A program made the position numbers and the translations under genes. Below the pieces are notes generated by a model, which had not been told where the DNA came from, searched no databases, and was given only the letters and a program-made list of their open reading frames with translations. Positions 37,380-49,805 of a DNA stretch of 64,000 nt are shown here, piece by piece (the stretch's first letter is position 1; the number at the start of each line of letters is the position of its first letter). The stretch lies in contig JAURVB010014186.1 in assembly GCA_033002965.1 (NCBI GenBank), positions 124,001-188,000 on the forward strand, in the 5' to 3' direction. This DNA comes from Piper betle (Eukaryota > Streptophyta > Magnoliopsida > Piperales > Piperaceae).

Positions 37380-38320
37380 AATTAGAATCATAATCGAAAT
37401 CGATTTTCGAGGGAGTTACTAAATCAGATCGAATTGATTGAATCGGTCAAAAATCAGTTTAGTTGAATCGGTCCAAATTATTCCTATACAAAAATTTTAA
37501 TTTAGTCAAAATCGATAGGTTATCAGTTATAGAATATGTTATTTTGATATTATGATATGTATTATCTTTTATGGTATTTTTTTCATATTTTTGTAGATTT
37601 TTTTTGAATTATTTAAAATTAGTTATTAATATTGACACGAGTTAGATTCGAGTCAAGTTTTAATTATGAGAATGTCATGACTATTTCTTTTATTTTTCCC
37701 CTATTCTCTCCCAAACCCGCCGCCCTCCTCCCATCACCACTATGCCCCACCTCCCCTTGCAAGCCCCATCCCATCCCTCCCCGTCGCCATTGCCCTGCCA
37801 CCCCCGGCCCGCCCACACTCCGCCCACACTCCGCCCTGCCCCGCCTTGCGCCGCCCGCCTAGCCCTGCACCACCAACCCCTTCCCATGCTAGCCCATTGC
37901 CCTCAGCTCCCTTATGTCCCCTGCCCCGCCCGCCTAGCCCCGCACCACCAACCCCTTCCCGTGCTGGTCCGTTGCCCCTGCCTCCCTTATGTTCCCTGTC
38001 CCGCCCCGCCACCCCCTTTTATCCCTCTCAATCGTCTCCCCCTTGCCCCCCACCTACCCCCTAAGTTGCCTAGTTATCACTTTTGCCGCTTGCCTTCGCC
38101 ACCCTGTCCTCCCCCCACCCTATCTATTGCCATTAGACGAAATTGGCTAATTTGGGTTATTTCTAAAATAGGTGTGAATCGGTCAAAATAGACTCGAATT
38201 GGCCGATTCATAAACCGATTCGTATAAAAACCGAATTAACTATTTTTTAAAATAAAAAAATATCTAATCTAATTTAAATCGACCAATTTTAAATAAAATC
38301 GACGTTTTAAAGACTTCCAA
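37380..38320. mobile_element. MULE-related element, inverted relative to the copy at 15597-16494
   Basis: The left end (catacttgtaaaaattagaa) resembles the inverted right end of the MULE at 15597-16494 (catagttgtaaaaaccggaa). Subterminal 'aatcgattttcgagg' and 'gaatcggtc' words and an AT module (atttttttcatatttttgtagattttttt) are shared. The centre (37700-38130) is extremely C-rich and reads as Pro-rich open frames with no domain. I could not find a convincing target duplication, so the borders are approximate. Confidence 0.55.
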
Positions 38321-39759
38321 CATAACTAACGCCTCCATCCAAAACTCTTATCCGACGGCGGTCAGTGGTTAAAAAAGTTCACGGGACTCCGAAAAATGGA
38401 TAACGTTGGGGCCCAAACCTATAAAAAATACCTCCCGGCCATCATTCTCATGCATTTTGGAGACGTGTGTAGAGTAGAAGCTTCGATGTACCTGCAATTT
38501 TCATTTTTCCTTATTTCCACGTAGTCGTCTTTGCTGACAGTGTGTAGTTTTGAAAGGTTCAATATGACGATGACGATAGATTTCGCGACATGCTCAAATT
38601 CAACTTGTAAAAAAATAAAAGTAAAATGAACAATGAAAGAGTACCTCTGCATGTTCGGTCATTGGAAGCAGCGTTTAGAAGACTTTTAAGATCTGTTTGG
38701 ATAGTGAGAAAGTGCAAGAAATGTGTGCGAAAATTATTGTTTATTTGGTTGGCAAGTGAGAAAAGAACATCTTATTTACAAATATTTTTCTACAAAAAAT
38801 GTAAAAAAATAAGAATGATATTATACAAATTTCTCTTTTTTAAACTAAATAGACGAGAGAAATGATAAAAAAATCATTTATTTTTCTACTTTTTTTTCTT
38901 TCTCCTATTGAATTTTTTATTTCTAACTGTCCAAGTAAATCCTTAAGAAAAAATTAATTTATTCTTGTCTTATTAATGTATAAAGTTTTATACAATACTC
39001 GGGGTGTAAATTTTTTGATAAGAGCATAATTACCTTTAACTTTAAAATAATTCTAAAATTAAAATATTTATTCAACTAAAATTATTAAACAATTATTATG
39101 GAGGTGACGGCACCACCCCTAGTCGCCCTATCAGGGTGGTCGGGGCCTACAAAATAATTTTTATATAATATCTTTGTTAAATTTAAACCACTTTAGATCC
39201 AAGGGCATTTATAATATTATATATTACATCTTATTTGATATTATATAAAATTTTAGACTTTGTTTGATAATATAAGCATAGGTTTTTTTTACAAAAGGTA
39301 ATAGATATATAGCTGGAATCATCCTTCTGTATATTATAAACTTTAATTCGATACCATCTAAATATTGGCCGTTTTCTATACCACTGTTAGATGACAACCG
39401 ATGTAGAGAGATAGAGAGATAGAGAGAGAGTGACATTTTATCCTACGAACAAAAGCGATACCGTCGGAAGACAGAAATATCCAACGGCTTACATCAAACA
39501 AGTAGTTTTTCATCCCTTCCCGAGTCTACCTTTTAATGTCTTCTTTTGATATCCTCCCCGCCTAAGAGAAGCATTCCTACCAAATTGTAAAAAAAGACAT
39601 ACTTTTTCTTACTCTCTCTTACAAATTCCAGTCTGTGTTGTCCCTGCTCTAAGACCGTAATAAAATTTTTGGCTAAAAAGCCAGCATCTTCGATCATATT
39701 TTGAAGGAGGAGACTTCGACCGGCCTTGCAATCCACTTCCAATATTAACCTCTGGACTA
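38321..39759. other. AT-rich spacer
   Basis: No gene recognised. There is a short GATA/GAGA-type simple repeat near 39404-39431. Confidence 0.4.
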
Positions 39760-40240
39760 TACCTTGCAATCCACTTATGTGGTCGGGTGCCGGTTGAACT
39801 TAGCCGTCCTTAGGCCAAATTTGGTTACGTAAAAAAAAATTGTCGATCACAGTTAACCAAGTTCGACTGTCACGGGTTGGACTTGGCCATCCCTTGACCA
39901 AATTTGGTTGGGGGATGGCTAAGGTTCAACCTATAGTGGCTGAACTTAGTTGGCGTTAGTTAGATTTGGGTGCGGCTAACAATGTTTTTTTTTTTTTTTT
40001 GTGCGGTTAGATTTACCGCTGCCGACTAGGTTCATTCGCCGCCATATAATATCACGCCGTTAGATCTGGCCACCCCCATGGTCGAATTTGGCCGATAAAC
40101 AACCAGACATGGGCTATGGCCGGCGTGACTGTTTAGCGGAAGCGGATATCATTCAGGGTGGTTTAATTTTAAAATAATAATAATAATAAATATAAGACGG
40201 CGGAGAGGAAAAATTTTTTTGGCCGTTTATGCAATCATAG
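39760..40240. mobile_element. Decayed relic of the TA-flanked transposon family interior
   Basis: Parts of this stretch align by eye to the inverted interior of the element at 32893-33817. For example, 'ggacttggccatcccttgaccaaatttggttgggggatgg' (39889-39918 region) corresponds to 'ggacctggccgtctccctcgaccaaatctggtcgggggac' on the other strand there. Most differences are C-to-T or G-to-A. That is what long-methylated, deaminating transposon DNA looks like. Borders are uncertain. Confidence 0.55.
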
Positions 40241-41208
40241 CCCACATATCACGATGTTGCACGTGATTTGAGCAAAATCTCATAAATGACCACAACACGA
40301 CTTGTTTTCTCATATCTCAAACCGACCATAGCCCGTCTTTCCTCGACTGGCCTTTCACCCGACATTGCTGGCTTTTTTCTGATCGCCGCCGGTACCAACT
40401 CTGGTTACCACTACTGACTTTCCCTTGTCAGTTGCATTCCCAATTCACGACAACGAAAACTACCACCACCGGTCTACTGACGTCGCGTCCGTCGGCACCT
40501 CGTAGAGGTCGCCGAAGTGGTTGAAGCAGGGTGGTTTCGATAGTGTCGACTGTAGGTGATATTGATGAAGGCAACTACAACAAAAAAATAGATCACAACT
40601 TTTTCCATAAGAAGGGATAACATAGCCATTTTCCCCGTGCTTCTCTTTTCTTTCTCCTTCTCACAATCCACATATTATGCCTACAATGAGAAGGAGAAGG
40701 GCAAAGACTCCTATCAAACTGATGCTGGCCAATCCACCTGTACCAATCCCACCATCATGGCCGAGACTTGTCGAAGCAGAGACCGGTGGGGGAGAAAGCA
40801 GACAGTGGGATAGAGGAGTAAGGGCGGCAACAGGGAGAGGCAGCGGACGTAGAAGTGGCAAAGGGAGGAGTTGTAGTGGTGGTGATATATATAGAAGGTG
40901 GCGGCGCAGGGGACAAGTGGAGTGGGGATGCGTCGCTGAGGGTGGCAACAATGAGGGTAGGAAAACAGAGAAAGTAAAGTGAACATTTCCAGTCGGCGGA
41001 GTTCTAGGTCATGGGGAGGCATGATATCATAGTTCGAGAAGCCCCGAATGATGGGATAGTGTCTTCGTCAAATCGGCGGCGAAGCACTTGAACCAAATGG
41101 GAGATCTGGACCTCTGGTAGGATAGCGGGTGGCGACTCTTACCAGGAACGAAGACACCGGATTTAGAGAAGAAGGACAAATTTGGAATAAAGTAACAAAA
41201 TATATAAG
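40241..41208. other. Moderately GC-rich spacer before the NLR remnant
   Basis: Overlapping Pro/Ser- and Arg/Gly-rich open frames occur on both strands at 40660-41020 but show no domain. I take it as repeat-derived sequence abutting the broken 5' end of the NLR gene. Confidence 0.4.
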
Positions 41209-44200
41209 ATGTCCTCTGTGGCATTGCACCGCCGTCTTCAAGACTTGGTGTGGGGTAAGAAGTTTTTTATTGTGTTGGATGATGTAAGGACAATGAAGGA
41301 GGGGGAAAGACTAAAAGCACCATTTACGCATTGTGCAAGAGGAAGCGGAGTTCTCGTTACCGCTCGCAATATGAAGATAGCAATTAGCATTAGTTACAGG
41401 GTACCTTATCCATTAGGAACTTTAAACAATGAGCATTGTTGGGATTTGTTCAAAGCGGCAGCGTTTGGGGGAGTGTATCATGTAGTTATTTTAGCAGTGA
41501 AGGTTGTCGGGGCTGTCTTACAAGGAAGCGGGAAGAGAGATGGCAAAACAATGCTGAAAAATGAGATTTGGCGATCAGTAGATGAAGAAGACAGTTTCCC
41601 CGTCTTAAGAATGAGTTACCACTACTTGTCCTCCCCCTTAATGCGTGCTTCGAGTATCTCTCCATATTCCCAACTGATTACCAGTTCGACAAAGATGAGC
41701 TCGTGAGAAAGTGGATTGCAGAAGGTTTTGTGGAAGCAAAGGAAGGCAGATTGTTGGAAGATATTGGGAGCGAGTACTATGAGGAATTGCAGAGAACTCT
41801 CCTTCAACCGGATAACAAAAGGCACGACCTTGTGCATAGTTTAGCATGCGTCGTCTCAAGAAACATCTACTGCCGCCTAACAAATGGCGCGCAAAGTATT
41901 TTTCGATCAAATATGCGCATAGAGAACATTCGACACGTATCATTTGTAACATTTGGTGTTGAAAACAGGGAGACGGTCAATATGATCAGGTTGATCGACG
42001 GAGCTAAATGCCTTACAACGCTTATGTTATTCCAATCTGATGGCCATGCTTTGATGGGTAGTTTCCAAACTGGGGCTTCCTACGTGTCGTGGAGTTAATT
42101 GCCTCCAATCTCTTAGAACTTCCAAGTTGCATTGGTGATTTGAAGCATCTCAGATACGCCAACTTGTCATTGAATAAGAGGCCCCATAGTCACCCAGATT
42201 GGCTATGCGAGCTCCATCATTTGCAAGCACCGAAACTTTATGGACGTGAAAACGCAGCAGTTTTACCAAATGACATGGGAAGAGTTCAGAATATACGCTA
42301 CCTAAACCTCTCTTAAGCATCAGAATCAAGCTTGCCATGTTCAATCTGCTATCTACGTACCTAAACTCATCGCTTTGGTCCATAGATCATGCCCTACTCT
42401 TCCATCAATACTGTAAGACGTAGGCAATCTGCCGAGACTACGCAATCTTGAGCTTTGCTCTTAGATCATCTTTACCTAGCTCGGTTTGCAAACTGATTCT
42501 TGAACCTTGCCCGTTGCCACCGGTTTAGTCACCTTCCAAACAAAATAGGGAACCTCCACAACCTTCGAGAGCTCCACCTCCAAGGCACTTCAAAATCAGG
42601 TCTACCCCCATTCCTCTGCCAGCTTCAAGGTTTCCTTGTGTTTGTGTTAGACGTTGGAAGATGTGGATTTCTTTCCCAATTGCCAATTGTATAGGAGAGC
42701 TCATAAACTTAAGAAAGCTCCTCTTCAACTTTGCTCCAATTTCAAGCCCCAGATTCCATATACAAACTTCAGAACTTGCAAGTGTTGGACCTTGGCTTTT
42801 GCGAGAGCTACCCACCTGCCAGAACATATTGGGCACCTCTGGAGCCTTAAGAAACTCAATCTCGACTATACCAAGATTTTTAGTGTACCAGACTCTATTA
42901 CAAATGTCACTGGCCTACAAACACTCGGCTATAGTCCTTGTAGGTTTGACAATTATGGTATGCAGGGTAGAATGCCATCAAATATTGGAAAGCTGGTGAA
43001 GCTTGAAGATTTGGGAGAGTATGTCGTTGGCAGAGATGAGGGACATGGCATTATTGGGGAACTTAAAGAGATGAACAAACTAAGAGGAGACCTCGTCATC
43101 TCGAGCCTAGAGAACATTGACAGCGTTGAGGAGGCATTGATGGCAAATTTAAAGAACAAGAGACACATTCTAGGACTGAAATTCAGATGGAGCCCCCCAT
43201 GCAAAGAGGTGACAATGTTGATGCCAAAAAGGAGGAGATGATCCTTGAAGCTCGGGATCCTCATCCAAGCGCACTCAAATGCTTATCTTTCTACAACTAC
43301 AACGGCGGGCGCTTCCCACCCTGGCTTCGCTTGCAAAGGTTTTCCTCCCTCCAGCGATTACTACCGGAACAGTTGCACAGGATAGACAGAATGGGCCGGA
43401 TTTGGAGCTTACTTCGTCATTGGATTTTCCATAGCATTTAAAACAGGACCGGACCGGGGTTGGATCCGGTCCGGTCTAAGCTGTTGTATCGGACTAGAGC
43501 AAACCTGTTTTTTTACCCGGTTTTTGTCCAAACCGGTGAACCGGAAGCATAAGAAACCGATCCGGTTTAGTCCATAAACCTGAAAATTATGATCGAGCTC
43601 GGTTAATTTTACCCATTCTCAAATCTCCCTGCTCTTTTCCTTCTCTGCTCTCCTTGTATATCCCAGGCCAGCTTTTAACTCTTACAAATAATTCATCTAC
43701 AAATTTCGATCTTTCACAAAAACAGAGGGAGGTCTTCATGCACGACAAGATTAAGCAAGACGAGCTGAGATGAATCTTTATTCGCTTTAATTTCGCTTCC
43801 TCTCCTTCTTCATTTACCCCGCCTGTTTTGCAGGGAGAAAGTTGAGAAAAGATTTTGTAGGCTATGAGGAAGTACTTTGAACAAAGTCCAAAGGTCTTGG
43901 GTATTCATAACCTTATTTTTATCTTTCATGTGTCGCAACGCTCCATACTTTATTTTACCTAGACCAAAGGCCTCAAAGTCTTGCCTATCTTCTCAACCTA
44001 TGTTTGTCTCTCTGCCAGGCCAATTGGTACTACTCAATCTGTGGTGTTTTATGCGATAAGGTAATTTGTTTTTGTTGGATTTTGAAGTTTTTGTTTGTTC
44101 TCCATCTGTCTGTTAAAATGATTGACAGACTTCTATATTTTTGTGAATGTTTTTCCTAAAGATGTTTTTGTCAATGTTGTGAGTTGATAAGATACCATAG

Positions 44201-45132
44201 TTTGCACTTAAAATATTTGTAACTGCCCCAGTTTGGGGGCATTTCCTTGGATGCCCCAAAGTTGAACGAGTTGCAAGTAAAAGACTGCACTTTGTTCTTT
44301 GCCGTGAGTGCCGACCCACATCGTCTTTCATGTCCCAGGAGTTGGAGTTGGCTTCCCTGTCTTGCCTCACTTCCTTGGAAGACCTTCTAGTTGCAAGTCT
44401 GGGGTGTTGAAGATGTCCGTCTCAGACAGAGGGTCATGGTTATCAAAATTGACTGCACTGCAAGTCTTGAGAATTGAAAAGTGTGAACAACTCAGATGCT
44501 TGGCAAAGCATGGGTCGCTCCCTCCCTGTCTTAGAGACCTTGGTATCCCCAATTGTCAAAAACTGGAGGCCTTAATTGACGAGGGGATAGTATTTACAAA
44601 TACCTGCATCAAGAAACTTTCAGTAAGGGCTGCCTAAAGCTGAAGCTCATCCCCTATGAGTCTCATGACTTAACAACTCTGGAGAATGTGAACACAGATT
44701 TCTCTTCAAAACTACAAGCTAACTCGCTCTCAGCAGTGGCCCGCCTACGCAGCATCACAAATATACGAGTGTTGACAATTGAGGATTAATTCATGAATAC
44801 GGTTTTCCACCGTCTGACAAATCTCCATGTAAGTCGCTGCTCATATCTGACCACCTTGCCGTAGGCGTCACACAAGCTCACTTCTCTTGGACGCCTTTTC
44901 ATGTCTTGCTGTCCAAGACTTATGTCCATCCCGGACGAGGGACTACCCCGGACTCTAACATGTTTGTGGATAGAGAAGTGTCGAGCTCTCAAGTATTTGC
45001 CACAAAGGCTATCCGACCTCAAATCTTTGCAGGAGTGATCGATTCAGGATTGTCCTTCGATTGTGGTTGGGCATTGAAGAGCAGCTACCTCGCAACCTTC
45101 CAGATTACATGTTAGCGGGTGTCCTCAATTAG
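41209..45132 (+). pseudogene. NLR disease-resistance gene remnant (NB-ARC and LRR), 5'-truncated and frameshifted
   Basis: Intact relatives sense pathogen effectors in the cytoplasm. The remnant starts inside NB-ARC: LHRRLQDLVWGKKFFIVLDDV is the kinase-2 region, so the N-terminal domain and P-loop are missing. RNBS-B-like GSGVLVTARN, then EDSFPVLRMSYHYLSS (post-GLPL) and, after a one-base slip in the C run at 41633-41637, NACFEYLSIFPTDYQFDKDE and VRKWIAEGFV follow. An MHD-like HDLVHSLA comes next. Another slip at about 42077 leads into leucine-rich repeats (LRVVELIASNLLELPSCIG, HLPEHIGHLWSLKKLNLDYT, IGELKEMNKLRGDLVISSLE). LRRs continue after an insertion-like stretch (43441-44222) to about 45033 and end near a TAG at 45130-45132. 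Some slips look like homopolymer errors, but the missing P-loop and further breaks mean this copy is not functional as shown. Monocot-type CC-NLR is inferred. Confidence 0.8.
43441..44222. other. Probable insertion splitting the LRR region of the NLR remnant
   Basis: LRR-coding similarity stops near 43435 and resumes at about 44225 (LPQFGGISLDAPKLNELQV). Between them is unrelated sequence beginning with repeated 'ggaccgg/ccggtcc' words, followed by CT-rich and AT-rich DNA. I found no clear terminal repeats or target duplication, so an intron or a worn insertion are both possible. Confidence 0.4.
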
Positions 45133-46532
45133 AGTTGCAGTTTCGAAACGGTTAACAGGAAAGATTGGTTTCATCGTACATTAACTAATTTTATTTCACT
45201 CGTGATACTAGTTAATTTTTTTAAAAAAATGGTGATTTTGAGTTCTATACAAGTTAATATTAAAAACAAAGTATGCTTTCTCTAATAATTGGAAAGGAAA
45301 ATTAAAATCGTCCATGCTTTAAAAAGGTCATACACACCTTGTCATCTTTTCCTGGTTTTAATTCTCTACCCGCTGTTCTTGTATTCTCGGATGGTGAGAT
45401 GATATTTGTTCCATATAAACTAGTGCTTTAGTTTTGGTGAGATGATATTTGTTCTATATAATTACTGCTTTAGTTTTGAGGGTCTAGTAGGGTTTGATTA
45501 GTATGAAAATAGTGTTAATAGAAAAAAATTTCGACACAAATATAATAAAATAAAATTACATGAAAGTATTAAAAAAACTCTAAAATATTTAGATAAAATA
45601 AGATAAAAATAAAATATTCCTACTAACGTGCTTTTGTCTTTTAAATTTTCTACTAATTTCTTTTGTTTTACATAAAAAATATTACTTTATTAAATTTTTA
45701 GATAACCTTTGATTGAAATTAAAATTTCTGTTAATTAAATTTAAAAACATTCAAACACAAAAAAAATTTATGACTTGTAAATTTTACATTCCTTTTGTAG
45801 AATTTCAAGTCAGACAACCAAATTTGCCAAATTTATGACTTCTAAATTTTAGATTTATTTTGTGAAATTTCAAGATAACTAAACGGAACCTTAAAAAAGA
45901 TTTTATTTGAAAATTTAATCATCCGGACCATCAAACTAGAGAAACTTATAAATAAATGGATAATTAATAGTCATATATTCACGATTTAAACAAAACTCGG
46001 GCCAAAGGTTTTAAATTATTATCTTGTCAAACCGATTTTCGCTCACCAAGATTTGGGTGTGACAAGATATTATTTGGTAGAATGAAAAATTCATTTTATG
46101 ATAATTTGCGCGAGATTGGTAATCATAGTATTAATCTGTCGATCCACAAAATGCTGGCATGCAAGTCCAATGTCTAGAGTTTTTATTTGAAGATCACCGG
46201 ATGCATTTCCTAGATCGGAACTGATAGGAAACAAAAAGTAATGAATGTCATGCGATCTCAAACATTGGGAAACAGAGGATGATCAACTGTAAACCATAAA
46301 ATGGACTCGGATGGCAGTCTACTCAAGACAGCACCTCACAATTCACAAACATAATAGCAGGACATATATTAACTAGAGTCGATTTTAATCAATCTCATTT
46401 CAGATGTATATAATCAAATACCACTACCAAATAGTTGTTTGATTAGATAGTTTGCAGCTAAAACGAACCAAGAAACACTTTGATGGACGACTCGGGAACA
46501 AACCATAGAATCAAAGGAAGGCATAGTTTTGT
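45133..46532. other. AT-rich spacer
   Basis: A near-duplicated word ('gtgagatgatatttgttc..tata') occurs at 45392 and 45438. No gene is recognised. The right end holds the 3' UTR of the Ole e 1-like gene. Confidence 0.4.
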
Positions 46533-47275
46533 TCAGTCATCAGATTTCTGGGCGTACATGCTAAGCACTTGGGGGCAGGTGGCGAGGGGGTAGTCCTTGA
46601 GGAAGCACAAGTTGTTGGCGTAGCGGACGGTGGAGACGATGCCATTGTCGTAGGTGGGATACACACGAGCCCTCTCCCTACCCTCCTCGATGGTGGCGCA
46701 CTCCTTTTCCGGGCTGCTCACCAACACCACCTCGCAGATCTGGTCGGCATGGTCGCCGGCAACCCTAATCTTGTAGCACCCCGTCTTGTCGGTCACTCCT
46801 TCCTTGGTGTACCCCGGTTTCAGGCTTGCCCTGTTCTTGCACTCCAACCTCACCACCGCACCTGCAACAAAAACCCGCACCAATTAATGAGACAACTCTA
46901 TGGCCAGATTACATAGATCTTGCCATCTTGGCGTCGCCTAAGGAAAAAAACAGAAGAAAAGATCGATCTTAGTGCTTGAGAAAAGCAGATGAAAAAATTT
47001 TGGTGCGTCAAAGAGATGTGAAGCCTGCTTGAGCCATGGAAGGTGACTGCATTGCACGGATCGGTTGCAACACAAGGTATGGTATTATTATATAGGAAGC
47101 GATGGGACCAGAGGCGCTAACCGTCGATGGGAGTGGAGGCCGGGGTCTCGAAGCCGACACGGCAAGTGTCGCAGACGACATTGCCCTGAACGGTGAACTG
47201 AGGAGGGCGGTCTAGTCGGGCCGCAGCGAGGGCCGAGAGGGCGAGGAGGAGGATGAAGGCGACAAGCTTTGCCAT
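46533..47275 (-). CDS. Pollen Ole e 1 allergen/extensin family secreted protein
   Basis: A small secreted, disulfide-rich protein of the Ole e 1 superfamily, found in cell walls of pollen and many vegetative tissues; exact role unknown. Two exons, 47122-47275 and 46533-46861, joined GAC-G|GT-GCG through a normal GT-AG intron (260 bases), 160 residues. The ATG at 47275 opens a textbook signal peptide (AFILLLALSALAAA). The mature part has the family signature: FTVQGNVVCDTCRVGFETP, then GAVVRLECKNR, GVTDKTGCYKIRV, CEVVLVSSPEKEC and NLCFLKDYPLATCPQ. Six or more cysteines are conserved in position. No frameshift. It is the only clearly intact gene in the transposon-rich right half. Confidence 0.93.
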
Positions 47276-47960
47276 GACACAACACTAGTACTGAGTTGAC
47301 ACACACCTGATCAGAAGAGGAGGGGTGAGATGGTGGAGGGAAAAGAAGAGTGTTATTAGTCAGTTTAATAAAGGGGGCGCAGTGTTTGCGTGTGCCAGAG
47401 AAAGAGAAGGAGAGAGGAGGTTGACGAGAAGAGTCGGTGGTTGCACATGGGGTTCTCGAGGTGGTGATGACCAGACCTCCAAGAAGACGCGGCTTTCCAG
47501 TATCTGCATTTCTTAACAGTAACAGCAAGCGTTTATGAGTGCGTATGAGCTAGCTGTCATCTCTTTCTTCTACTTAATCTCGCCGCGATTGACTCGACAG
47601 GTTCTAAATCTTATGGTTAGGAGAACAATTTTGGCCTAACTTGTTGGAGACCACTTTATCCTTCTCTATCGTTCGGTGTCTAATTTGAAGTACGGCTCTC
47701 GTGGGGGATGGAGAGCAGCTGCTTAGCATTTAGGACCGGCTAGCCATGGTCGCAGTCGGACGAGGCATATGGTCCTGGTTCAGATCTATTTTCAGGAGTT
47801 ACAGCTGCGGTTGCACTGGCCCCTTTGATTGAGCTGCTCGCCGACTGTGGTGGCTACATGTGCCTCGTAATGGTTGCCCTTGGCTACGTGACTTGTATAA
47901 AATGTGACCGTCACGTGGAACGTCAACTATCTTCTTTTAAAAATAATATATTATTATATA
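47276..47960. other. Upstream region of the Ole e 1-like gene
   Basis: CT-rich on the minus strand close to the ATG, consistent with promoter and 5' leader. The long minus-strand frame that overlaps exon 1 at 47088-47528 is a shadow. No other gene is seen. Confidence 0.4.
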
Positions 47961-48319
47961 TCTATACTAATATATAAATATGAAGAATTTTAATTAGTCA
48001 TGTCACGTGTTATTTAATTATTTTATAATATTATTTTTTATTTTTTATTAATAAAAATATTACTAATTAATTGTAATTAGGATTTGTTGTAAATTCTTTA
48101 ATACTTTTTTATTGTAATTAAGATTTATTTTGTTATGCATCATCTAATTATTTTATAATATTATCGTTTATTTTATATTAATAAGCTATTATTTTTTATT
48201 GTAATTAAAATTTATTTTAATTTTTTAATATTTTTATTATAATTAGATTTTTTTATGTATATTATAATTAAAATTTATTTTGAATCATTTAACTGCACAT
48301 CGCGCCGGTTAGCAACTAG
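47961..48319 (+). mobile_element. Candidate non-autonomous Helitron, with a partial second unit to 48671
   Basis: The segment starts TCTATACTAATATATAAATA right after an A and ends ...cgcgccggttagcaaCTAG right before a T. These are Helitron-like termini (5' TC, 3' CTAG, insertion between A and T). A related unit follows directly and ends at a matching CTAG (48668-48671), giving two 3' ends in tandem. I found no strong 3' hairpin, so the call is tentative. Confidence 0.45.
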
Positions 48320-48671
48320 TAATATATAAAACTGAAGATTTTTAATACGGTGCTATATCATCTAATTATTTTATAATATTATTTTTTATTTTCTATTAGT
48401 AAAAATTTTAATTTTCTATTATAATTAGGATTTATTTCGAATCCTTAAATACTTTTTGATTATAATTAGAATTTGTTGTTTCATCATTTTATTATTTTAC
48501 AATATTACCCTTTTATTTACTATTATTAAAAATAATATTTTTTATTGTAATTAAGATTTGTTTTGAATCTTTTAATATTTTTCTATTATAACTAAGATTC
48601 ATTTTTATTTATATTTTAATTAAGATGTATTTCAAATCCTTCAGTCGTGCATCACATCGGTTAGTAGCTAG

Positions 48672-49531
48672 TATATATGTATAGCTAATATGTTTTGATT
48701 CACTACAGTCAATTCTAAAAGCAAGTTTTTTTAAAAAAACATATTATATATTTTGATTAATAATAAATAATTGTGAAAAATTATGGTGTATTTTTTGGTA
48801 AACCACTATATGCATTCACATTTAAAAATATGATATGTATGTATAACATATTAAATTAAATATTTAATAAATCTCACATAAGTGAAACAACTTGACAATA
48901 ATTAATCTATATGAAACTTAAAAATTAAGATTTTTGTTTTTATAGAAAATAGGTTGACACCTGCGCCTACTGTGGGCTATTATTTATTTGAAGTGGCTTG
49001 TAAAAACAAATTATTTTAGGTATAATTTTTATTAAATTATATATCTTATTTCAATCCAGTTATTGTCGTCTTCCAATTCGAGCTTTTTTTCTAAACCTAA
49101 TCACATTGAGATTTTTTTGCCAATTCAATCATCTATTTACCAATTTTTACGGAAAGAATCTACTTTTGCAATCTGGGGACTTGGACAAACTTTTCAGATT
49201 CGTTCTTCTACTTCTACTTTATAATATTTATTTCAAACATATTCTTTGAATAATTCTCCATTGTACTAAGAAAAATTGAAATCCGAAATTGTGAAGTACT
49301 TGACCTAACTCCAAACTTTGAATTTTCAGACCAATATCAAGATAATATTCCATTATAATTTATACATATCAAAATATAAATATATAAAAACATCCAAAAA
49401 TGCTAAAAATTCAATCTTGAAGATAATTTTATAAATAAATAGAGAGAGGTGAGCTCGAGATATCTTATTCGTTGTTGATAGTTATGTTATTATTTTTCTT
49501 ACTCCAAAGTTGTGAAGGGTCGGTGTGTGTC
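48672..49531. other. AT-rich spacer
   Basis: Low-complexity AT-rich DNA, nothing recognised. Confidence 0.4.
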
Positions 49532-49805
49532 TATATATAGAGAAGGGGGAGGCTGTACTGCAGCACAGCCAAGATGGCTGTGCTGCAGTGTTTCAGCCGT
49601 TGGATCAAATCCAACGGCTGAAACATCCCCCCCACCCACTTTTTCAAAATCAGAAAGCCGCCCCCTCCCCCACCAGCTCTGCCCCCCAGCCCGCACCGGC
49701 CTTTGCCCCTCCCACCGTGCGGCCTTCGCCCCCCAGCCCCTGCCGCGTCCCTCGCCCTACCCCGTCCCCCCCCACCCCCAGCTCTGCCCCTCCCCCCACC
49801 TGCTC

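Noticed and set aside
37742..38191. Pro-rich 149-residue open frame
   Set aside because: C-rich centre of a MULE-related element; the same stretch is open on the other strand too.
40661..40982. Overlapping open frames on both strands before the NLR remnant
   Set aside because: Low-complexity Pro/Ser and Arg/Gly composition, mutually antisense, no domain.
47088..47528. 146-residue minus-strand open frame
   Set aside because: Out-of-frame shadow of the signal-peptide exon and leader of the Ole e 1-like gene.
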